Assembly (NCBI GenBank): GCA_003449195.1
Contig: DMID01000194.1
Coordinates: 1 to 7,085 of the forward strand
Direction of reading: 5' to 3'
From: Lysobacteraceae bacterium
GTDB taxonomy: Bacteria; Pseudomonadota; Gammaproteobacteria; Xanthomonadales; Xanthomonadaceae
Length of the DNA: 7,085 bases
Shown here: one piece after another, positions 1-4,760 of the stretch
Layout: every line of letters starts with the position of its first letter
How positions within the stretch are numbered: position 1 is the first letter of the stretch
The notes under the pieces: generated by a model
Told to the model about the DNA's origin: nothing
Databases searched by the model: none
What the model saw: only the letters and a program-made list of their open reading frames with translations
Made by a program: the position numbers and the translations under genes

Positions 1-132
1 TCAAAGGTGGGGGGACGTCGCCTAGCCTTGATCCTTACGGCTGGATTCTTTTTGCTCTACTACCTCAACGGCCTACTTGCTGGCAGGTATCGCGACTTGA
101 AGGGCCTATCGTGGTCAGAACTACCGTGGTAG
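1..132 (+). CDS. C-terminal end of a small membrane protein (cassette 1, partial)
   Basis: An open frame runs from the first base to a TAG stop at 130-132 and encodes the last 43 residues of a protein that starts outside the window. It contains one strongly hydrophobic stretch (residues about 9-27 of the fragment, beginning LALILTAGFFLL) followed by a short polar tail (RYRDLKGLSW), so it is probably the last membrane helix of an integral membrane protein. The stop lies 7 bp before the R' box of attC 1, a normal position for a cassette gene. The reading frame is supported mainly by this context and by the hydrophobic pattern. I do not recognise the family. Confidence 0.6.
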   Translation, partial: SKVGGRRLALILTAGFFLLYYLNGLLAGRYRDLKGLSWSELPW

Positions 133-139
133 AAACGCA

Positions 140-199
140 ACCTAACAATTCATTCAAGCCGACGCCGCTTCGCGGCGCGGCTTAACTCAGGTGTTAGGG
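140..199 (+). other. attC site 1 (60 bp)
   Basis: R' is ACCTAAC (140-146) and R'' is GTTAGGG (193-199). Between them lies a near-perfect hairpin: AAGCCG (156-161) pairs with CGGCTT (178-183) and CGCCGC (163-168) with GCGGCG (172-177), leaving a three-base loop TTC and one unpaired A at 162. That unpaired base is the kind of extrahelical base integrases use to choose the bottom strand. Recombination would occur between G193 and T194. Confidence 0.9.
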
Positions 200-207
200 C
201 GCACAGG

Positions 208-642
208 ATGCTCGACTGGTTGCCACAAAATCCTTGGCTCGTCGCGGCCCCGATCTTGCTGGCAGCGTTCGGCGAATATATCGCTTATCGCAACAACTAC
301 AAATCGCGGCGTGCCGCGGCCGGCGCACAGTTCCGCGCAGCTATTACGAACGCACTAACCGGGCTTTACCCGTTGCCCGCGAAGTGGCCTGCAAACCCAG
401 AACGCGAGCTACAGGCCGCGTTCCCAGCCATCCAGGCGGCTGTGGCTCAGTTCCGTCCGTTCGTGCCTTGGTGGCGGCGCAGCGCGTACGATCGCGCTTG
501 GCTCACATACCGGTCCGCCTACCTCCGCGAGATCGATGTTCAGTGTTACCACCACTACATCGCCTTTGAAGGCCAGCCTGATCCCCAAGCTACTTTCAAG
601 AAGAACGTTGGGCGCCTGTTGGGCTTCGCAGGTGCGCCCTAA
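208..642 (+). CDS. Membrane-anchored hypothetical protein, 144 aa (cassette 2)
   Basis: This is the only gene of cassette 2. The protein has one predicted N-terminal membrane helix (about residues 9-26, WLVAAPILLAAFGEYIAY), then a basic stretch (RNNYKSRR, 28-35) that would stay in the cytoplasm, and a soluble domain of about 110 residues. The domain carries a tryptophan/aromatic-rich motif, PFVPWWRRSAYDRAW (84-98), and a CYHHY motif (113-117). Related short proteins with an LYPLP...PFVPWWRR...CYHHY pattern are familiar to me as hypothetical proteins of integrons and proteobacterial chromosomes, with no known function. The ATG at 208 is chosen because an AGGG at 196-199, inside the attC core site, sits 8 bp upstream. 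The TAA stop lies inside the R' box of the next attC. The His and Cys residues could suggest metal binding, but that is speculation. Confidence 0.85.
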   Translation: MLDWLPQNPWLVAAPILLAAFGEYIAYRNNYKSRRAAAGAQFRAAITNALTGLYPLPAKWPANPERELQAAFPAIQAAVAQFRPFVPWWRRSAYDRAWLTYRSAYLREIDVQCYHHYIAFEGQPDPQATFKKNVGRLLGFAGAP

Positions 643-696
643 CAATTCGTCCAAGCCGACGCCGCTTCGCGGCGCGGCTTAACTCAGGTGTTAGGC
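637..696 (+). other. attC site 2 (60 bp)
   Basis: R' is CCCTAAC (637-643) and R'' is GTTAGGC (690-696). The internal hairpin (AAGCCG 653-658 with CGGCTT 675-680; CGCCGC 660-665 with GCGGCG 669-674; unpaired A at 659) is identical to that of attC 1. Only a couple of bases differ between the two sites outside the core boxes. The cassette 2 gene stop codon (640-642) lies within R'. Confidence 0.9.
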
Positions 697-730
697 CGCT
701 CATCAAGCAATCACGAAATGGGGAGAGATC

Positions 731-907
731 ATGGCTCAGTGTCAAACCTGCCGCACCAGTGGCGCCAATATGAAGCGCTGCAAGAAGTGCAATAGTTTCT
801 GGTGCCAGAACTGCGCGACCACAGGTAAAGGCCCATATCCCAAACAGTCTGCTGGCAACAAGTGTCCATACTGCGGCACGTTGAATCAGATTGAGCCTTT
901 CAGGTGA
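731..907 (+). CDS. Small CxxC-rich, probably zinc-binding protein, 58 aa (cassette 3)
   Basis: A 58-codon gene with a strong ribosome binding site (GGGAGAG at 721-727) just upstream of the ATG. It has eight cysteines arranged as four CxxC pairs: C4-C7, C17-C20, C25-C28 and C45-C48. The last has the form KCPYCG, typical of zinc ribbons. There are no other cysteines and only short linkers, so the fold should be held together by two tetrahedral zinc sites, either as two successive knuckles or in a RING-like cross-brace. Basic residues (KRCKKC) could contact nucleic acid, but nothing shows this directly. It is the only gene that fits cassette 3, and its stop is about 25 bp before the R' box. No specific family is recognised. 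Tiny zinc-finger proteins occur in adaptor, RNA-binding and regulatory roles. Confidence 0.85.
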   Translation: MAQCQTCRTSGANMKRCKKCNSFWCQNCATTGKGPYPKQSAGNKCPYCGTLNQIEPFR

Positions 908-935
908 CGGTCGCATTCCCGGAACCGGGCGCGCG

Positions 936-1045
936 GCCTAACAATTCGTTCAAGCCGAGACCGCTTCGCGGCCTCGGCGCCGGCTCGCTATGATTGGGCC
1001 ATCGCCAAGGCCGCAAATCGGTCCGGCTTAACTCAGGCGTTAGGC
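936..1045 (+). other. attC site 3 (110 bp, extended terminal structure)
   Basis: R' is GCCTAAC (936-942) and R'' is GTTAGGC (1039-1045). The basal stem matches the other sites: AAGCCG (952-957) pairs with CGGCTT (1024-1029), with an unpaired A at 958, then GACCG (959-963) pairs with CGGTC (1019-1023). Instead of a three-base loop it carries a 55-base insertion (964-1018) with further pairing, GCGGCCT (968-974) with AGGCCGC (1008-1014). This is a long variable terminal structure of the kind known from other attC families. Confidence 0.85.
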
Positions 1046-1061
1046 TGGCAACACACATCAC

Positions 1062-1067
1062 AGGGGG
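1062..1067 (+). promoter_or_regulatory. Ribosome binding site of the repeat-protein gene
   Basis: AGGGGG lies 6 bp before the ATG at 1074. This purine-rich site decides the start of the cassette 4 gene in preference to an overlapping frame that would begin inside attC 3. Confidence 0.75.
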
Positions 1068-1073
1068 TTCAAA

Positions 1074-1484
1074 ATGCTTAAGGAAATTATCGCTTCGCTA
1101 CTTCTCGCCACCATCTCTTTTGGCGCTTCCGCTCAGACTCGCTGCTACACGGATAGCTACGGCAACTCCACCTGCCACAATAGCAACTCTGGCAGCACTG
1201 TCCGTGGTTACACCGACTCTTACGGAAACAGCACCTACCGTGACAACAACGGCAATACCGTCCGTGGTTACACTGACTCTTACGGAAACAGTACCTACCG
1301 TGACAACAATGGCAATACTGTCCGCGGGTATACCGACTCTTATGGCAACAGTACTTACCGCGACAACAATGGCAACACCGTCCGCGGGTATACCGACTCC
1401 TACGGTAACACCACCTACCGCGACAACAACGGAAACACCACCAGGTGCTACACGGATAGCTACGGCAACACAACTTGCCGTTGA
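1074..1484 (+). CDS. Secreted tandem-repeat protein with cysteine-capped YTDSYGN repeats, 136 aa (cassette 4)
   Basis: The protein starts with a signal peptide (MLKEIIASLLLATISFGASA, likely cut before Q21), so it is exported. The mature part is almost wholly repeats: a first unit (24-44), four 20-residue units (45-64, 65-84, 85-104, 105-124) and a half unit (125-136). The core unit is GYTDSYGNSTYRDNNGNTVR. In the first and last units Gly and Tyr are replaced by Cys (C24/C34 and C125/C135), which look like disulphide caps closing each end. The composition (Gly, Asn, Asp, Ser, Thr, Tyr) suits a beta-rich repeat fold loosely reminiscent of YD repeats, but family membership is unproven. The stop is directly followed by the R' arm of attC 4. 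Function is unknown; a surface, adhesive or carbohydrate-contacting role is only a guess. Confidence 0.85.
   Translation: MLKEIIASLLLATISFGASAQTRCYTDSYGNSTCHNSNSGSTVRGYTDSYGNSTYRDNNGNTVRGYTDSYGNSTYRDNNGNTVRGYTDSYGNSTYRDNNGNTVRGYTDSYGNTTYRDNNGNTTRCYTDSYGNTTCR
1143..1481 (+). repeat. Tandem 60-bp coding repeats
   Basis: Four full 60-bp units (1206-1265, 1266-1325, 1326-1385, 1386-1445) are flanked by a divergent first unit (1143-1205) and a partial last unit (1446-1481). Units 2, 3 and 4 encode the same 20 residues but differ at 5, 9 and 10 bases pairwise, all synonymous. They are therefore old repeats kept by selection rather than a fresh expansion. Confidence 0.9.
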
Positions 1485-1500
1485 GCCAGCCTAACAATTC
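1485..1500 (+). other. Truncated attC site 4 (R' end only); end of the array
   Basis: GCCAGCCTAAC (1485-1495) followed by AATTC matches the 5' end of the other attC sites and is the exact reverse complement of the start of this cassette (GTTAGGCTGGC, 1039-1049). From about 1501 all similarity stops: there is no AAGCCG hairpin, no AACTCAGG and no GTTAGG partner. Without these the site should not form the folded strand that the integrase needs. Confidence 0.85.
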
Positions 1501-1555
1501 CATAAGGAGCTTCCCGTCAACCCGGGGCGCATGACGCCCTTGCCTTGAGCTTTCG

Positions 1556-1851
1556 GCTTCGCTTTGCCTGATTTTCGCTGCCGGTCACGCACTTGCTTCG
1601 CCAGTATCTTCGCGGTGTTTCAAGTTGCCAGACTGCATTTCCATGATCGGTCTTGTGGGATCGTCGCCGCCGATCCGGACCAGGGTAAAAACCGCACCTG
1701 CGGGCCTCGCTCATTCACCGGGTTCATCCACGCCGGAAGGATCCGTTCCCGCATGTGGTGATGCCATCTTGTTAGTCAGGCTCTCCGCAGGGCGGTCCGA
1801 CCGCTTGTTGCCGCTTCGCTCTGGCGAGTGAACTCGTTTTGCCGGTCACGC
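1556..1851 (+). repeat. Imperfect direct repeat flanking about 220 bp
   Basis: Copy A (1556-1590) and copy B (1813-1851) both begin GCTTCGCT and end with an identical 12-base TGCCGGTCACGC (1579-1590 and 1840-1851), with unrelated spacers of 15 and 19 bases. It may mark a local duplication or the edges of a lost element. The coordinates given cover both copies and the sequence between them. Confidence 0.4.
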
Positions 1852-1932
1852 CATCACCGTTCTCCCGCTGGCCGGGCGCTGCACCATCGGGCGGAGTGCC
1901 GGATGGCAGGCGACGGCCCTTGTTGGGCACGC

Positions 1933-1940
1933 GCTAAACT
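1933..1940 (+). promoter_or_regulatory. Possible -10 element for the M1 peptidase gene
   Basis: GCTAAACT fits the TAnnnT pattern of a sigma-70 -10 box, 28 bp before the chosen ATG at 1969. No good -35 box lies at the expected distance (1912-1917 reads GACGGC), so the promoter is only a candidate. Similar GCTAnnnT boxes lie before the lipoprotein gene and mreB. Confidence 0.3.
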
Positions 1941-1968
1941 GGCGCTTTCGTCCCGCCGGAAGTACCCG

Positions 1969-3897
1969 ATGCGTTCGTTCCTGTTCCCGTTGTGCTGTGC
2001 CGCCGTGCTGGCGGCCGGTTGTTCCAAGCCGCCGGCGGCCGCGCCGGTCACCGCCAAACCCGCCGCCCCTGCCGTGAAGACCGTAGACCGCCGCCACGAC
2101 GAGAGTTCCTACGCTGATCCGGGCCAGGTCGTCATCACCGACCTCGCGCTGGACCTCAAGCTGGACTTCGACAGCAAGACGCTGGCCGGCACGGCCACCT
2201 ACACGCTGGACTGGAAAGACCCGAAAGCCGCCGAGCTGGCGCTGGATACCCGCGATCTGAATATCGAAAAGGTGGAAGGCGAGGGCGCGCAGGGCGCATG
2301 GATGCCCTTGCAGTACGCGCTGGCCCCGGCCGACAAGGTGCTGGGCAGCAAGTTGGCCATCCAGGCCCCGGCGCATCCGCAGCACGTGCGGGTGACCTAT
2401 GCCAGCTCGCCGCAGGCGTCCGGCCTGCAGTGGCTGGAGCCGGCGATGACCGAGGGCAAGAAGCTGCCCTTCATGTTCAGCCAGTCGCAGGCCATCCACG
2501 CGCGTTCGTGGGTGCCGTTGCAGGACACGCCGAGCGTGCGCTTCACCTACAGCGCGCACATCGTCAGCCGCCCGGACGTGATGGTGCTGATGAGCGCCAA
2601 CAGCGACCCGGCCGCCAAGCGCAGCGGCGATTACATGTTCCGCATGGAGCACCCGATCCCGTCCTATCTGCTGGCCATCGCGGCCGGCGACCTGGTGTTC
2701 AAGTCCACCGGGCCGCGCAGCGGCGTGTGGGCCGAGCCGGCAATGGCGGGCAAGGCCGCTGCCGAGTTCGAGGACACCGAGAAGATGATCGCGACCGCGG
2801 AAGGCCTGTACGGGCCGTACCGCTGGGGCCGCTACGACATCCTGGTGCTGCCGCCGTCGTTCCCGTTCGGCGGCATGGAAAACCCGACGCTCACCTTTGC
2901 CACGCCCACCGTGATCGTCGGCGACAAGTCGCTGGTGTCGCTGGTGGCGCACGAGCTGGCGCACAGCTGGTCGGGCAATCTGGTCACCAATGCCTCGTGG
3001 AAGGACATCTGGCTCAACGAGGGCTTCACCACCTACGTGCAGGCGCGCATCACCGAGGCGCTGTACGGCACCGAGATGGCGGAGATGGAGCGCCAGATCG
3101 ACCAGACCGACCTGCTGGCCGAGATCAAGGACATGAGCCCGGCCGATCAGGCGCTGGCACTGCCGCCACTGACCGAGCGCGACCCGGACGAAGCCCTGAG
3201 CCAGGTGGCTTACGTCAAGGGCGCGTGGTTCCTGCAGTTCCTCGAACAGCGTTTCGGCCGGGCCACGTTCGACCCGTTCCTGAAGGGCTGGTTCGACGAC
3301 CATGCCTTCCAGAGCGCCACCACCGACCAGTTCGTCGATTACCTGAAAAAGAACCTGCTGCCGAAGAACCCGAACGCGGTGACGCCGGCCGAGCTGGATG
3401 CATGGCTGAACCAGCCGGGCATCCCGGCCTTCGCGCCGAAGGCCAGCTCGCGCGGTTTTGCCGTGGTCGATACCGCGCGCATCGCATGGCTGGGCAGCGG
3501 CCAGCTGCCCAACCGCCAGCTCACCGATGGCTGGGTGACCCAGCAATGGGTGCACTTCATCGAGGGCATGGGCGCCACGCTCACGCTCGACCAGCTCAAG
3601 CAGCTTGACGAGAGCTACCACTTCACCGGCACGCCGAACGGCGAGATCGCGATGCGCTGGTATCCGCTGGCAATCCGCAGCGGCTACAAGCCGGCGTGGA
3701 ACGATGCCGGCGCCTTCATCGAGAAGGTCGGCCGCCGCAAGCTGATCCTGCCGATCTACGCCGAGTTCGTGAAGACGCCCGAAGGCCTCGCCTTCGCCAG
3801 GCAGGCCTTCGACAAGGCGCGGCCGGGTTACCACCCGATCACCACCGAATCGGTGGCGGCCATGCTGGCCAGGGCCGAAGCGCCTGCCGCGAAGTAA
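1969..3897 (+). CDS. M1 family metallo-aminopeptidase of the leukotriene A4 hydrolase type, lipoprotein
   Basis: This 642-residue zinc aminopeptidase releases N-terminal residues from peptides. A lipoprotein signal (MRSFLFPLCCAAVLAAGC) has a lipobox LAAGC with the modified cysteine at C18; Ser at +2 suggests the outer membrane, facing the periplasm. An Ala/Pro linker follows, then the N-terminal beta domain (about 45-250), the catalytic domain and a helical C-terminal domain (about 500-642). The exopeptidase motif GGMEN is at 301-305 and the zinc site is HELAH (328-332) plus E351 in WLNEGF. QAIHARS and FPFGGMENPTLTF closely follow human LTA4H. The counterparts of Asp375 (D407) and Tyr383 (Y415) are kept, but that of Tyr378 is Leu410. 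ATG 1969 is chosen because it opens the lipoprotein signal and has GGAAG just upstream; a frame-matched ATG at 1828 would bury that signal behind 47 unlikely residues. Confidence 0.93.
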   Translation: MRSFLFPLCCAAVLAAGCSKPPAAAPVTAKPAAPAVKTVDRRHDESSYADPGQVVITDLALDLKLDFDSKTLAGTATYTLDWKDPKAAELALDTRDLNIEKVEGEGAQGAWMPLQYALAPADKVLGSKLAIQAPAHPQHVRVTYASSPQASGLQWLEPAMTEGKKLPFMFSQSQAIHARSWVPLQDTPSVRFTYSAHIVSRPDVMVLMSANSDPAAKRSGDYMFRMEHPIPSYLLAIAAGDLVFKSTGPRSGVWAEPAMAGKAAAEFEDTEKMIATAEGLYGPYRWGRYDILVLPPSFPFGGMENPTLTFATPTVIVGDKSLVSLVAHELAHSWSGNLVTNASWKDIWLNEGFTTYVQARITEALYGTEMAEMERQIDQTDLLAEIKDMSPADQALALPPLTERDPDEALSQVAYVKGAWFLQFLEQRFGRATFDPFLKGWFDDHAFQSATTDQFVDYLKKNLLPKNPNAVTPAELDAWLNQPGIPAFAPKASSRGFAVVDTARIAWLGSGQLPNRQLTDGWVTQQWVHFIEGMGATLTLDQLKQLDESYHFTGTPNGEIAMRWYPLAIRSGYKPAWNDAGAFIEKVGRRKLILPIYAEFVKTPEGLAFARQAFDKARPGYHPITTESVAAMLARAEAPAAK

Positions 3898-3922
3898 GGC
3901 CGGCGTTCAATCAAGGGTGATG

Positions 3923-3954
3923 CGATGGCGGGCTTTGGCCCGCCATCGTCGTTT
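3923..3954 (+). terminator. Hairpin terminator after the M1 peptidase gene
   Basis: A perfect 11-bp stem, CGATGGCGGGC (3923-3933) with GCCCGCCATCG (3938-3948), closes a TTTG loop and is followed by TCGTTT. The T-tract is short, but stem and position (25 bp after the stop) fit an intrinsic terminator that separates the peptidase from the next gene. Confidence 0.75.
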
Positions 3955-3972
3955 CGGGCATGGCATGCGGCT

Positions 3973-3980
3973 GCTATCGT
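3973..3980 (+). promoter_or_regulatory. Possible -10 element for the lipoprotein gene
   Basis: GCTATCGT fits a sigma-70 -10 box (TATCGT) 35 bp before the ATG at 4016 and just after the terminator. The sequence at the -35 distance (TTTCGG, 3952-3957) is weak. A promoter is expected here because the upstream gene ends in a terminator. Confidence 0.35.
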
Positions 3981-4015
3981 GCCGTATCGAACCGCCGCAT
4001 TCCCGGAGTTGCCCG

Positions 4016-4756
4016 ATGAAGTCCGCCCTGCCTGCCCTGCTGTGCCTCCTCGCCCTGACCGCCTGTACCGACCGCGAGGCCGAGCAGAAGGCGCAACAGG
4101 CCGCCGAAGCGCAGCACCGCGAGCAGGCGGCCGACGAGCTGGCGCGCAATTACGAAAAGGCACGCGCCGACGGGCAGTGGCAGGCCGCGTTCCTGCACGG
4201 CAACGCGCTGCTCAAGAACTACGCCGGCACCGCTGCCGCCGCGCGGGTCGAGCCGGGCTTTGCCGACGTGAAGGCCAAGGCCGAAGCCCGGCGCGAAGCA
4301 GACCGGCTGTCCTCGCTGTGGAGCTACGTGCAGGTGCCTGTGGCGCCGGCCAAGGGCAGCAAGGGCGGCACGCAGTATTCGGCGATGATCGACAGCAAGA
4401 CCGGCGTGGACGTGGACGGGCGCGGCGAACGTACCGTGCAGCTGGTGTTCCGCGACCATCCGGCGTGGAAGCGCAGCAGCTATCTGGTGCTGCAGGCGGG
4501 CGATTTTGCCAAGGCCTGCTACGCCGGCTGCAAGGTCACGGTCACCGGTGACGACGGCAAGGCGATCGCGTTGAAAGCCTGGCGGCCCAAGACCGACGAG
4601 GCCATCGCCATGTTCATCGAGGACGACAAGCGGCTGTGGATGCTGGCGCGGGCCAACAAGGCACTGCAGATTGCGTTCCAGACCCGCGACACCGGCACCA
4701 GGACGGCGGTGTTCGAAACCGGCGGCGTGCTGCCCGAACGCATGCCGGGCTGGTGA
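4016..4756 (+). CDS. Putative lipoprotein of unknown function, 246 aa
   Basis: The N-terminus is a lipoprotein signal peptide with lipobox LTAC and the lipidated cysteine at C17; Thr follows, so there is no inner-membrane retention Asp. Residues about 19-100 are rich in Ala, Glu, Gln, Lys and Arg with helical, partly coiled-coil character. Residues about 102-246 look like a compact mixed domain containing ACYAGCKV with two cysteines (C168, C172) that could form a disulphide in the periplasm. The ATG at 4016 is chosen because it starts the signal peptide and has GGAG 7 bp upstream (4005-4008); the frame stays open further upstream but without a signal or ribosome site. I do not recognise a named family. 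It is probably an envelope protein anchored in the outer membrane. It is flanked by a terminator upstream and a convergent kinase gene downstream, so it is likely monocistronic. Confidence 0.85.
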   Translation: MKSALPALLCLLALTACTDREAEQKAQQAAEAQHREQAADELARNYEKARADGQWQAAFLHGNALLKNYAGTAAAARVEPGFADVKAKAEARREADRLSSLWSYVQVPVAPAKGSKGGTQYSAMIDSKTGVDVDGRGERTVQLVFRDHPAWKRSSYLVLQAGDFAKACYAGCKVTVTGDDGKAIALKAWRPKTDEAIAMFIEDDKRLWMLARANKALQIAFQTRDTGTRTAVFETGGVLPERMPGW

Positions 4757-4760
4757 GCCC

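Larger units (their letters stand above)
1..1500 (+). mobile_element. Distal end of a chromosomal (sedentary) integron cassette array
   Basis: Four plus-strand gene cassettes lie head to tail, separated by attC recombination sites of the form YYTAAC-AATTC-hairpin-AACTCAGG-GTTAGG. Cassette junctions (cut between G and TT of GTTAGG) fall after 193, 690 and 1039, giving complete cassettes of 497 bp (194-690) and 349 bp (691-1039), a left cassette cut by the window edge, and a last cassette from 1040 whose attC is truncated. For cassettes 2, 3 and 4 the first bases are the exact reverse complement of their own R' end over 10-11 bp, as expected of circular cassette intermediates. Near-identical attC sites are the hallmark of chromosomal rather than mobile integrons in established knowledge. 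Gene orientation places attI and the integrase to the left, outside the window. No intI sequence is visible here. Confidence 0.9.
1501..1968. other. Gene-free stretch between the integron end and the peptidase gene
   Basis: I see no gene I can support here. Short open frames exist on both strands, including two on the minus strand that overlap as ATGA (18 codons from 1767 down, then 65 codons from 1714 to 1517), but none has a recognisable domain and the 65-residue product is Arg-rich and low in hydrophobic residues. The stretch contains an imperfect direct repeat (1556-1590 and 1813-1851), a weak hairpin GGGCG/CGCCC (1525-1539) just after the array end, and a possible promoter near its right end. 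It may be the scar of whatever truncated the last attC. Confidence 0.5.

Noticed and set aside
1206..1445. CRISPR-like array suggested by regular 60-bp periodicity
   Set aside because: There are no unique spacers; the whole 60-bp unit repeats and encodes a continuous protein.
994..1494. 166-codon plus-strand frame overlapping the repeat protein
   Set aside because: It begins inside attC 3 without a ribosome site. Its Thr-rich repeats are only the frame-shifted reading of the 60-bp units, whereas the other frame has a signal peptide and synonymous-only divergence.
1087..1503. Cys/Arg-rich minus-strand frame opposite the repeats
   Set aside because: It is an antisense reading of the repeat gene, with no ribosome site or known pattern.
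1525..1545. Terminator at the end of the array
   Set aside because: The stem GGGCG/CGCCC is only 5 bp and the following sequence (TTGCCTT) is not a convincing T-tract.
1771..1777. GTTAGTC as a displaced R'' half of the broken attC 4
   Set aside because: It lacks the AACTCAGG and CGGCTT sequences that precede R'' in the other sites and misses the RRR pattern, so it is more likely a chance match.
1501..1850. Remnant of a group IIC-attC intron, which often targets attC bottom strands
   Set aside because: The TTGTTAGG target on the bottom strand at 1491-1498 is uninterrupted, and I find no domain V or maturase motif.
1828..1968. N-terminal extension of the peptidase from ATG 1828
   Set aside because: It would place 47 charged residues before a complete lipoprotein signal peptide. 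The ATG at 1969 has the correct signal and a nearby ribosome site.
2298..3608. 436-codon plus-strand frame within the peptidase gene
   Set aside because: It is an out-of-frame reading of the M1 gene, rich in Arg, Gly, Ala and Pro and without motifs.
1846..3834. 662-codon open frame on the minus strand opposite the peptidase gene
   Set aside because: It mirrors the GC-rich M1 gene in antisense, and its product is Arg/His/Gly-rich with no domain, while the plus strand encodes a complete catalytic protein.
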